Positions 24,201-32,900 of a stretch of 44,857 nt of DNA are shown one piece after another. A model generated the notes under the pieces. That model had not been told where the DNA came from and made no database searches. It was given only the letters and a program-made list of their open reading frames with translations. How positions within the stretch are numbered: position 1 is the first letter of the stretch; each line of letters begins with the position of its first letter. Both the position numbers and the translations under genes were made by a program. The stretch comes from Promethearchaeota archaeon (GTDB lineage Archaea; Asgardarchaeota; Lokiarchaeia; Sigynarchaeales; SOKP01), in assembly GCA_016839905.1 (NCBI GenBank), contig JAEOTJ010000403.1:1-44857 (forward strand), read 5' to 3'.

Positions 24201-25293
24201 TCGTCTGTTTAGCTTCTTTCATTATTTTTGTTATTAATTCCTGAACAGTTAATATTTCATCTATTCTCCCAATTGCTTCTCCCCCTAATATTAAAACATC
24301 CTCTTTAGTTTTTTCATTAGCCTCGTGTAAAGTATTGAAAGAGGCCATTTCTACGGCTAACATTTCCTTTGTAGGGCTCAATGGAAGTCCTAAATACATT
24401 TCAGGAATGTTATCCAGCGTCAATTTTACCATCTTTTCAGCAGTTTTATTTCTAATAAACCTCATAGGACCGAAAAATCCTCGTCCGATTATAGTATCTG
24501 TCTCTTTCCTAGGGGGAATACTTTCTTTCCACACCTTTTGAAAATCTGATTCCTTCGTGGCAATAAATCGCGTGCCCATTTGAATCCCTACTGCCCCTAA
24601 AGCCAATGCAGCTGCAAAAGAACGACCATCACAGAAACCTCCTGCTGCAACAACAGGCACCTTAACGGCATCTACTACTGCAGGGACCAATACAATCGAA
24701 TGAGCATCCCTCCAACTAACATGTGCCCCGCCCTCACGTCCCGAGGCAATGATGAAATCGACGCCTGCTTGTTCTGCTTTTAACGCATGTCGTACGCTGG
24801 GAACCACATGACCCCATTTTACACCTAATTTTTTCATCCAATTCATTACGTATTTCTGATAAGGATTACCGGCTGATGTAATTATCACTTTAAGTTGTTC
24901 CCTTACACTTGGATTCTCTTCTAAATATTCAAATGTTGTTTTGAGAATAATTTTACAAACACTTTCAAACTCCTCAGAAACAGGTACGTTTAAACCAAAA
25001 ACACACCCTTTCACTTCTTTTAACTCTTCTACAACCTGATTTAAAGAGCGAATTAAACGATCTTCTGTTGGAGGAGGTCCAAAAATGGGTTCTACATTTA
25101 AATCCTTAGTCATATCGAAGTTATCTTCCGAAGCCATCCCTACGGTAGAAATTAATCCTATAGCTCCAGCTTTAGCGACCGCGACTGCTAAATTATTTGT
25201 TCCGTAAGGACCCATTCCCCCTTGAATAATTGGATATTTCAAACCTTCAATTAAATCTAAGAGAGGAGTATGTATTGTGTCATTATCACTCAT
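24181..25293 (-). CDS. Nitronate monooxygenase / FabK-like FMN enzyme
   Basis: 370 residues. It is a TIM-barrel flavoprotein of the 2-nitropropane dioxygenase family: the opening YPIIQGGMGPYGTNNLAVAV is the FMN-binding strand, VKWGHVVPSVRHALKAEQAG and FIASGREGGAHV carry the usual phosphate-site loop, and VVAAGGFCDGRSFAAALALG with GVQMGTRF-like IQMGTRFIATKES is the second signature. Members oxidise nitronates or reduce enoyl-ACP; archaea lack the ACP pathway, so a nitronate or related role is more likely. Full length. It reads away from tRNA-Trp with its own promoter. Confidence 0.85.
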   Translation of the reverse strand: MSDNDTIHTPLLDLIEGLKYPIIQGGMGPYGTNNLAVAVAKAGAIGLISTVGMASEDNFDMTKDLNVEPIFGPPPTEDRLIRSLNQVVEELKEVKGCVFGLNVPVSEEFESVCKIILKTTFEYLEENPSVREQLKVIITSAGNPYQKYVMNWMKKLGVKWGHVVPSVRHALKAEQAGVDFIIASGREGGAHVSWRDAHSIVLVPAVVDAVKVPVVAAGGFCDGRSFAAALALGAVGIQMGTRFIATKESDFQKVWKESIPPRKETDTIIGRGFFGPMRFIRNKTAEKMVKLTLDNIPEMYLGLPLSPTKEMLAVEMASFNTLHEANEKTKEDVLILGGEAIGRIDEILTVQELITKIMKEAKQTIEKLKN

Positions 25294-25429
25294 AATTCCT
25301 TTAATGAAAAATATTTCTAATACTTTACGATTTCATTTCATTAAACTCAAATAATATGTTAGATTAGAAAATGATATACGTTGCATTTTTTTACAAATCA
25401 TTGTTCCCTAAAACGGGGGTGTGGCGCAG

Positions 25430-25459
25430 CTTCTTCTGATCTTCTCAGCAGAAGCGTAG
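25430..25459 (+). other. tRNA-Trp intron 1 (D loop, 30 nt)
   Basis: Bulges AGC 25428-25430 and AGC 25458-25460 flank helix GCGC 25424-25427 / GCGT 25454-25457. An inner stem TTCT/AGAA continues the fold. Removal restores AGCCCGG in the D loop. Confidence 0.85.
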
Positions 25460-25467
25460 CCCGGTAG

Positions 25468-25497
25468 CTTTGAAGCAATATCTGTTTCAAAATCGAA
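25468..25497 (+). other. tRNA-Trp intron 2 (3' strand of D stem, 30 nt)
   Basis: Bulges AGC 25466-25468 and AAC 25496-25498 flank helix CGGT 25462-25465 / ATCG 25492-25495; inner stem TTTGAA/TTCAAA. Removal restores the D-stem strand GCGC. The helix uses bases placed next to it only after intron 1 is present or removed, so the order of splicing may matter. Confidence 0.85.
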
Positions 25498-25512
25498 CGC
25501 GATAGGCTCCAG

Positions 25513-25541
25513 ATCCTTTACGTAAATACGTGCTAGGGGCA
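25513..25541 (+). other. tRNA-Trp intron 3 (position 37/38, 29 nt)
   Basis: Canonical site. The outer helix is the anticodon stem itself, the 4-bp central helix is CTCC 25507-25510 / GGGG 25536-25539, and the bulges are AGA and CAA. It is far shorter than the box C/D guide introns of haloarchaeal tRNA-Trp. Confidence 0.9.
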
Positions 25542-25675
25542 ACTTATTGGCCGGGGGTTCAAATCCCCCCGCTCCCATTCATCTTTTTTAATTCTTAAGT
25601 CATTATAGAAATTATGATATTTTAGAATAATATTATTATATCGAGGTTTATAAGATTGTTTTAAAATCATAATTA

Positions 25676-27337
25676 ATGATTACAATTGAATTATTTCTTT
25701 TATTTTCAATTATCTTATCAATCTTCACAGTAATTTTTTATATTCTGAGAAAATTAAGGTTTAAATCAAGAAAACTGGTTTATTTTTTACCATTCTTTTA
25801 TTTCTATTTATTTATTCATTTCTTATTAAATTATGATTATTATATATCTTCAGACTTAGCTCGTAATCTCCATCCATCTAGTATAATTTTTGCTACCATT
25901 TCTCTATTACTTTTATTTGTAACCCCGTATCTTTATTTTATTGGTTTAAGCATAAAGGATGAAATTATAATAGAACTCGATCATCCCTCATTTATCAAAT
26001 CAAGGAAGGGAACTATCACATTAGGAAAAGTAATGAAAAAAACCAGAAAGTTATACTCTTTTTATCTTCCTCTTCATGATCTAGAGCGACATATGTTTGT
26101 ATGTGGTTTAACAGGTTCAGGTAAAAGTAATTTTGTTCAACATTTTCTAATGAATCTTAAAGAAAAATATAATTTTCCGTTGATGCTTGTCGAATTTAAA
26201 GGAGAATATCATTTTTTACAGGATAAAATAGAAGATTTGCTTATAATTCAACCTGGAGAAAATTTTTCAATTAATATCTTTAATCCAGAAGGCTCCCATC
26301 CAGAAGTTCATGCTGAAAGAATATTTGAAATTATGAGATTAGGAATTCTTTTAGAAGAAAGTGCTGAATATTCACCTCAAATGCAGAAAGTATTAATAGA
26401 TGTTTTAACAGAAGTATGTCATAATAAAGAATATCAGAGTTGGGAAGGTTTTTATAAACGTTGCGAAAACTACTTAGAACAAAATAAAAAGAAAGTTCCT
26501 TGGATACAACAAACGTTAGTAAGTATTCAAAATAGAATCCGAAGATACTCACTTGGTCCTATAAAAGCGATATTTGATACAAAAAATAGGTTAAATGTGA
26601 AAGAACTTTTTGATAGAAACATCTTGATAGATTTAAGTTCAATAATCCGACTAGGCGGGGAAAAAGAAGATGCTCTTTTTTTCTTAAATGTCCTTTTAAA
26701 ATATTTATGGGATAGGAATATTACTCATGGCGCACAGAATTATGAGGGTATTAGACATATTACAATTATCGAAGATGCTCAATATTTTGCTCCTAAAGAA
26801 CTCTCTATTCAAACAAAACTCACGATTTATTTAGAAGATATCGCTTTATTATTAAGAGGTACTGGAGAATGCTTGATCTCAATAGCTACACGCCCCAATA
26901 TAAGTGAAGAGATTCTAGCGAATTGTGGAGTCTTAATAACATTTAAAAATCACTTGCAAAAAGGATTATTAAGCACATTATTAAATCTTAAGGAGGAACA
27001 AGAGGATTATCTCGCTATGTTAAAAGAAGGTTATTGTATCGTTAGAGTAAATTCTATTGAGAAACCATTTTTACTATATATCCCTTATATACCACGTCAT
27101 TTTTTATCTCCTCAAGAAATAAAAGAAAATAATGAAAAAATATTGAATTCAACCCATAATAATAAAAATGAAAAACCTATCAATGAAAATCTTGCACTTG
27201 AGAATAAAGCATATTGTCAATATTGTGGTGAGGAAATAAAGAATAATAAAGATTCCTGTAGTTTTTGCTCGACCCATTTAGAAGAATTTAAACAATTGGA
27301 TAATCTCATTCAAAATCTCCAAGAGAATCAACCATAG
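25676..27337 (+). CDS. Membrane-anchored HerA/VirB4-like ATPase with zinc ribbon
   Basis: 553 residues from ATG 25676. Three N-terminal hydrophobic segments lie within about residues 1-95. The ATPase core has Walker A GLTGSGKSN (about residue 144), LMLVEFKGEY, a conserved MQKVLIDVLTEV helix, Walker B-like HITIIEDAQYF (Glu-Asp rather than Asp-Glu), and a late SIATRPN strand before CGVLITFKNH. This order fits the HerA/FtsK/VirB4 clade of DNA or protein pumps. The C-terminus ends with a zinc ribbon (YCQYCGEEI, CSFCSTHLEE). Membrane helices on a HerA core point to a translocation or conjugation-type pump rather than to DNA-repair HerA. No NurA-like partner is adjacent. Confidence 0.8.
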   Translation: MITIELFLLFSIILSIFTVIFYILRKLRFKSRKLVYFLPFFYFYLFIHFLLNYDYYISSDLARNLHPSSIIFATISLLLLFVTPYLYFIGLSIKDEIIIELDHPSFIKSRKGTITLGKVMKKTRKLYSFYLPLHDLERHMFVCGLTGSGKSNFVQHFLMNLKEKYNFPLMLVEFKGEYHFLQDKIEDLLIIQPGENFSINIFNPEGSHPEVHAERIFEIMRLGILLEESAEYSPQMQKVLIDVLTEVCHNKEYQSWEGFYKRCENYLEQNKKKVPWIQQTLVSIQNRIRRYSLGPIKAIFDTKNRLNVKELFDRNILIDLSSIIRLGGEKEDALFFLNVLLKYLWDRNITHGAQNYEGIRHITIIEDAQYFAPKELSIQTKLTIYLEDIALLLRGTGECLISIATRPNISEEILANCGVLITFKNHLQKGLLSTLLNLKEEQEDYLAMLKEGYCIVRVNSIEKPFLLYIPYIPRHFLSPQEIKENNEKILNSTHNNKNEKPINENLALENKAYCQYCGEEIKNNKDSCSFCSTHLEEFKQLDNLIQNLQENQP

Positions 27338-27382
27338 AGATAAATCTGTTTTGATAAACTACTTATTTTTTTTTTCTACTTT

Positions 27383-27718
27383 TTAAGTTAAAGAATTAAA
27401 ATTCTTAATTAATGCTTTTTCAGAGTCTCCTAACCATCTAAGGAGTAAAAAAGTGGATAATTTTAACCCATTTTCACTTAAAAAGATTTGTAGTCGATTT
27501 CCACTCCGATAATTGATTATAAAGTATTTTTTCGTTATAAGATTATCCAATTCTAATTTTTTGATATCACGAGAGATTGAACCTTCAGTTTTATTTAAAT
27601 TTTCTGCAAGTTCTTTAATTGTAAAGTATTTTTTAGGACAATAATTACGTCTCATATATAATAACATCTCTATTACAGATTTTGGTTTATATTTTTCGAT
27701 TAAATTCTCTAAAATCAT
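27383..27718 (-). CDS. Winged helix-turn-helix regulator
   Basis: 111 residues. Helix-turn-helix core YFTIKELAENLNKTEGSISR and DIKKLELDNLITKKYF, then a wing (IINYRSGNRLQIFLSENG) and a C-terminal helix. This is an archaeal MarR/ArsR-type wHTH without an obvious ligand domain. It is convergent with the HerA-like gene (46-bp gap with T-tracts) and divergent from the endonuclease-like gene at 27940; the gap between the divergent starts contains a long perfect palindrome that may be its operator. Confidence 0.75.
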   Translation of the reverse strand: MILENLIEKYKPKSVIEMLLYMRRNYCPKKYFTIKELAENLNKTEGSISRDIKKLELDNLITKKYFIINYRSGNRLQIFLSENGLKLSTFLLLRWLGDSEKALIKNFNSLT

Positions 27719-27840
27719 GTATTTCTATCTAAAAATATTTATAAAAATACCTTCAATTTTGATGATTAAACTTATTTTTGAAGGGTAAAATCAAGTTAGA
27801 GAACTATGGTTCGTAATGTAGAATATCCCATACTCTTGAT

Positions 27841-27874
27841 AGATATATATAAAAGACGTATTGTATATATATCT
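27841..27874. promoter_or_regulatory. Palindromic operator/promoter candidate
   Basis: AGATATATATA (27841-27851) and TATATATATCT (27864-27874) are perfect inverted repeats separated by 12 bp, and include a TATA-box-like TATATAAAAG. They lie between the divergent wHTH gene and the endonuclease-like gene. Confidence 0.45.
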
Positions 27875-27939
27875 TTATAATTGTAGATTACTATAAGTAT
27901 TTTGAATATTTTGAAAATAATCAAAATAGAGGAGCAATT

Positions 27940-28698
27940 ATGGTTCAAATTAGCGATATGCATGAACTTGCAAAATCTATCGGTTTGAAAAGAACTGGTG
28001 TAATCGGAAGATGTCTCTCAAATGAATATATAAATACATCTACACATCTCGAATGGCAATGTGGTAAGTGCAATCATATATGGATGGCTAGACCTAAGGA
28101 TGTTAAAAGAGGGACTTGGTGTGCTAAATGTGCGGGAAATCTACAATTTACAATAGAGGATATGCAGGAATTAGCTAGAGTCAGAGGTATCGAAGATACA
28201 GGAAAACCCGGAAAATGTTTATCGGAAGAATATATAAGATGTGAATCACATCTAAAATGGGAATGCGGATCATGTGAGTATGTTTGGAAAACTACACCTA
28301 GGACGGTAAAAAGAGGACATTGGTGCCCGAATTGTTCAACAAGCAAGATGGAACGTAAGAGTAGACAAATTATTCAGTCCTTATTTAACAGGAAATTTCC
28401 AACAATACGGCCCCAATGGTTAAAGAATCCTTATACGAATAAATGCATGCATCTTGATGGATTTAATAAAAATTTAAGGATTGCTTTTGAATACAATGGT
28501 AAACAACATTATAAATATGTTAAATTTTTTCATCGTACTTATCAAGAATACTTCAACCTTCGATATCGTGATTCAGTGAAACGACGACTATGTAGGGAAA
28601 ATGGTATAATATTAATCGTTATTCCATACACACTTACTCCAGACCAAATCAAGCAACATATTGTCAAGGAGTATGAGAGACAGAAATCTGAATTCTAA
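27940..28698 (+). CDS. Zinc-finger plus restriction-like endonuclease domain protein
   Basis: 252 residues with a good SD-like AGAGGAG before ATG 27940. Two tandem treble-clef-type modules (about 1-68 and 69-140), each with GVIGRCLSNEYI or GKPGKCLSEEYI, WxCGxCxxxW and WCxxC pairs, precede a C-terminal domain with IAFEYNGKQHYKYVKFFH. The ExNGxQHY string is seen in restriction-like (VSR/PD-(D/E)XK-type) endonuclease domains of homing-like and giant-virus proteins. DNA binding by the fingers and cleavage by the C-terminal domain is likely (inference). Such genes are mobile; there is no methylase beside it. The gene ends in an 11-T tract. Confidence 0.75.
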   Translation: MVQISDMHELAKSIGLKRTGVIGRCLSNEYINTSTHLEWQCGKCNHIWMARPKDVKRGTWCAKCAGNLQFTIEDMQELARVRGIEDTGKPGKCLSEEYIRCESHLKWECGSCEYVWKTTPRTVKRGHWCPNCSTSKMERKSRQIIQSLFNRKFPTIRPQWLKNPYTNKCMHLDGFNKNLRIAFEYNGKQHYKYVKFFHRTYQEYFNLRYRDSVKRRLCRENGIILIVIPYTLTPDQIKQHIVKEYERQKSEF

Positions 28699-28702
28699 CT
28701 CC

Positions 28703-28713
28703 TTTTTTTTTTT
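28703..28713 (+). terminator. T-tract terminator
   Basis: Eleven consecutive T bases start 5 bp after the stop of the endonuclease-like gene, fitting archaeal U-tract termination. Confidence 0.5.
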
Positions 28714-28728
28714 ATTTTCAAAAATATT

Positions 28729-29052
28729 CTATTTCAAATTTTTTTCTTCTAAGAAAGTTAAAAAATCCTGACATAAATCATGGGAATACTCTTGAACTGA
28801 CTTAAAATTAGGATCAGATTCATAATCCAGGGATTTAATGAACTTAACTAAAAATGGAAAGATATTTTTATAAGAAAGATTCCCATAAACACATTGACCT
28901 ACAATATCGAACAGTTTAGAGCCTTCCTGAAACGTTTCGACGATTATAGGTGCATTAGTTGATCCTGAAATTGACATCATATCTGTTAAAACCTTCCCAA
29001 TGTGCCACATGAAAATAGTCATTTTAGATTTCATTGAGTTTTCTTCCTTCAT
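28729..29052 (-). CDS. Hypothetical protein
   Basis: 107 residues, MKEENSMKSKMTIFMWHIGK start, mostly helical (GKVLTDMMSISGST, FLVKFIKSLDYE, YSHDLCQDFLTFLEEK). No motif I recognise and no membrane segment. It is first in a run of small minus-strand genes (28729-29870), part of which is broken. An alternative start is MKSKMT, six codons in. Function unknown. Confidence 0.55.
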   Translation of the reverse strand: MKEENSMKSKMTIFMWHIGKVLTDMMSISGSTNAPIIVETFQEGSKLFDIVGQCVYGNLSYKNIFPFLVKFIKSLDYESDPNFKSVQEYSHDLCQDFLTFLEEKNLK

Positions 29053-29106
29053 TTTTTATTAATATTCAAGCAATTATTTAAAGTATTTTATTTTAAAAAA
29101 AATTTA

Positions 29107-29376
29107 TTAGAGGTGGATTTTTCCGCCATTTTGCCCGATGCTCCCGAACGGTTGGAAGAGATCATTTCGGATTTCTTGAAAGATGCAATACCAAGAATTA
29201 AATAGGGTTAGAAATGCTCCCGATTCATAATCGTATTTATAATGCTTTGCATAAAAATAAATAGAAATCAAATAAATTAAATAAATGAATACATAAATTT
29301 TAATAAATTGGGAAGTTTCCTCTTTCAATTCTTTAAAATATTGCCTTAATTCCTCTGCATTTTGAAATCTATTCAT
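29107..29376 (-). CDS. Hypothetical small membrane protein
   Basis: 89 residues. The N-terminus is acidic and helical (FQNAEELRQYFKELKEE), followed by one strong hydrophobic segment (FIKIYVFIYLIYLISIYFYA) and a weaker second stretch (GAFLTLFNSWYCIFQEI). No recognised family. It lies between two other minus-strand small genes with short gaps; the downstream neighbour on that strand is intact and the upstream one is a pseudogene, so its own activity is uncertain. Confidence 0.45.
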   Translation of the reverse strand: MNRFQNAEELRQYFKELKEETSQFIKIYVFIYLIYLISIYFYAKHYKYDYESGAFLTLFNSWYCIFQEIRNDLFQPFGSIGQNGGKIHL

Positions 29377-29399
29377 AGTCTTTAAATGTAATACTGTAT

Positions 29400-29870
29400 T
29401 TAATGTGATTTATCTTCAAAATGAGCAATATGATAATTATACTCATCAATAGCTTTAGTAAAAGTTTTCTTTTCCGAAGTCCATTTTAAATGTCCAAAAA
29501 ATTCTTTCATTTTTCTTAAGAATTGAATGTAATCTTCAGCAGAACCCTTATTATTAATATTATATTTTACTCTTATTTTGGTATCCCACATAATAAATAA
29601 ATCAGGATTCCTCAGAGCTATAATTTTTATTGCTCCGGTCTGCTCAATTCCATTAACATTTCTTAAGATTCCATATAATTCCTTAATTTTAACGATTAAA
29701 TCTTCATCTTAAAAATCGATATTTCTAAAATTGGCAATATTTATTTGTTTAAAAATAATTTCCGTCCGATTTATAGTTTTATTAAATTTTTCCGGCGTTA
29801 AATTATTCATAAAATATCTAAATCTTACAAAATTCCATATTGCTAATAATAGAAAGTAGGCCTCAAAAAT
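29400..29870 (-). pseudogene. Broken conserved hypothetical gene with internal TAA
   Basis: The frame from 29870 reads FEAYFLLLAIWNFVRFRYF, then MNNLTPEKFNK to FRNIDF, a TAA, and continues in the same frame DEDLIVKIKELYGILRNVNG, IALRNPDLFIMWDTKIRVKY to HFEDKSH. The reading on both sides of the stop is of coding quality and joins naturally, so a single nonsense mutation splits the gene; the true start is also missing (TAA just upstream of 29870). The GAIKI..LRNPDLF-MWDTKIR string looks like a conserved helical family I cannot name. The stop is TAA, so selenocysteine recoding is excluded. Confidence 0.65.
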
Positions 29871-29934
29871 TTAAGATAAATTTTTTATAATAATATGTGA
29901 TTAGTTATATTATAGACAAAAAAGGTTAAAAAAT

Positions 29935-32900
29935 GTGTTAAGGATTAAAGGTCAAAAATTACTATATCTCACTATTTTTTTTTGTTTTTTATATATTTTC
30001 ATCTTTATTCAAAGTAATAGGGGACAAGTCGATTCTGATTATTATACTTTTGAGGATTTTAAAGAACATAAAAATAATCCTTTGAATTTAAAAGGTTCAT
30101 TGAGTCTTTCACCATTTATCATAGATGACACTGGAGGAGGGGATTATACTTGGTCAGAGGCTGTTGCTGAAACATGGTGCTCAGGTTCTGGTAATTGGAA
30201 TGATCCTTATATTATTGAAAATATAACAATTAATGGTGGAGGTGTATCAGGATCTTGTTTATTAATTAAAAATTCTAGAGAATATTTTAGAATTCAAAAT
30301 TGTACTTTTATAAATTCTGGATCCGACTTATACGACGCAGGAATAGAATTAGAGAATACTACTTGTGGAGTTCTTATTAATAACAATTTTACTGATAACA
30401 GAGAAAATGGGATTCTTTTATATAACGCTCATAATAACACAATTTCGGGAAATATTGCTAGCAATATTCAAACAAATTATCAAATTAATGGAATTTATAA
30501 CTATAACTCAAGTAATAATTTGTTTTCAGAAAATATTGCATATAATAATGTTTATTGTGGAATATACTTAGAAAATGCTACCGATAATTTCATTATGAGT
30601 AACACATTTAATAAAAACGCAATTAATGGAATTTATATAGAGCAAAGTAGTAATAATAATACTATCTGGAATAATACAATTAATGAAAATCTTAAAAATG
30701 GAATAAAAATAGCTAAAAGTGAATCTAATAATGTTTCAAATAATATTATAAAAGAAAATTCAGATTTTGGTATTTATTTAAATTATCTATGTCAATTTAA
30801 TTCTATAGAAGAAAATATAATATCTAATATTTTTAAAAACTCGCAAGATGGGGGCATATATTTAAGTAAACAGTGTTATCAAAATAGAATAATGCGAAAT
30901 ATGATTAATAATAATTCTGATTTTGGGATTAAAACCTTTTATTGTTGTAATTATAATATTATAAAAAATAACTCAGTGAATGATAATGGACAAAATGGTA
31001 TTTATATTTATGACAGGTGTTATTATAACAATATTACTGGTAATTATATCTATAATAACTTTTCAAATAATCAAAATAATGGTATCTTGTTAGAGAGTGT
31101 AAGTTTCAACTCGATTATAGCTAATACTATTTATAATAATTATCAAGCGGGAATAAGTGTAGAATATTGTCATTCTAACTTAATAGTATATAATAATATT
31201 TCTAATAATAGGCTTTATAATATCAAATTTGAAGAAAGTGAAAATAATAACATCTTTAATAACTTATTAGATGATGTTTATAAAATTACATGTATTTCTA
31301 TTGATGATAATGGAGCTGAGGGAATAAATTGGGTAAAATTGAAAGAATATAATTTGTGTAGTGGAAGTGGTACATGGGATGATCCTTATTTAATTGAGGA
31401 ATTGGTTTTTAACGGTAATAGTGGATTTATTGAGTTCAATATTATTAATAACTATCATTATCTCATTGTTCAAAACTGTATAATTACAAATTCTTTGCAT
31501 TCAGATTTTATAGCTGGCATTCAATTAGAAAATGTTTCCAACGGTATTATTAAAAATAATTACATTTTTAATAATTTTGGGGATGGAATCAGACTTAAAA
31601 ATAATTGTAGGAATATAACAATTTGTAATAATTATGTTAATGATAATGGGTGGGTTGGAATTACAATGTGGACTTCATGTAATAAAAATACAATCTCTAA
31701 TAACACCTTAAATTGGAATGATTATGGAATATCATTATCGATAAACTGTAATAATAATACAATTTATAATAATACCGTTGAGAATAACTTCTATGATGGA
31801 ATTACTTTAAACAATGATTGTAATGAAAATATAATCCGAAAAAATACTGGTAGAAACACAGGCTATATATATCAAGATGTGGGAATATTTATAATAGATT
31901 CAAGAGAGAATCTAATCCTTGAAAATACAATGGATAATCATGATGAATACGGTATTCAATTAGTTAATGGTGATAATAATTATATATATTTCAATAACTT
32001 GACTGATAATGATTATGGTGGCATATTTCTTTATGATCGTAGTGATTATAATCATATATCAAATAATATAGCAAAAAATCAAAGGTTTAACACTCAAACT
32101 CAAGGAATTTATGTGTACCAATCTTGGTATAATAATATTTCAATGAATTCCTTTATTAATAATTCTATTAGAGGATTTTCTATTTTTGAATCACAACGTA
32201 ATATAATATATCACAATAATTTATCTAATAATAGCAGTCCATATATAATCTTAAGTTCAGAGAATAATAATATATTCTTAAATAATTACAATGGGATTGA
32301 TATTAGTACTTCCCTTTCGATTGGTGAGACTGGTTCTCTAACATGGGCACAAGCAGCAAATATCAATCTCTACACTGGTTCTGGCACTTCAGTTGATCCA
32401 TATGTTATTCAAAATATGGAATTTGATAGTTTAGGAGTTTCTACTGGAATACAAATATTAAATACTCAAAATGTTATTGTTCAAAATTGTACAGTATTTA
32501 ATACAGGCAACATAAGTTATGATGGAGGTATTAAATTTGATAATGTTAATAATGGTACTATTGCATACAATAATTGTTCAAATAATATGTGTTCAGGTAT
32601 AATTTTATATAATACTGTAAATACAACGGTTATTGGAAATATTGTAAATAACAATAATGAATATGGTATTACTCTTCAAGGCGGCAGTCAGGAGAATAAT
32701 ATAACTGGAAATACAGGTTCAAATAATAATATTTATGGAATTTATTTGAGACTTTCAAATTATAATACAATTTCAAACAATAGATTTAATAATGAGATAA
32801 ATTTAGTTGGTTCTAATTATTGTCAAATTATAAATAATAGTATAACTAATAGTCCTAAACATGGTATTTATTTAGTTTCTGATTATTCTAACATTACTGA

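Larger units (their letters stand above)
25415..25577 (+). tRNA. trnW: tRNA-Trp (anticodon CCA) with three introns
   Basis: Exons 25415-25429, 25460-25467, 25498-25512 and 25542-25577 join to 74 nt. Acceptor GGGGGTG pairs with CGCTCCC (two G.U), the D stem is GCGC/GCGC, the anticodon stem ATAGG/CTTAT (one G.U) with loop CTCCAGA, variable TGGCC, T stem GGGGG/CCCCC with loop TTCAAAT, discriminator A73. CCA is not encoded. Each intron sits in a bulge-helix-bulge cut after the second bulge base. The 37/38 intron is canonical: 4-bp helix CTCC/GGGG, bulges AGA and CAA. The two D-arm introns are non-canonical. Introns total 89 nt, more than the mature tRNA. Confidence 0.93.

Noticed and set aside
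29400..29870. Second selenoprotein through the internal stop
   Set aside because: The stop is TAA, not TGA, and there is no SECIS-like hairpin downstream.
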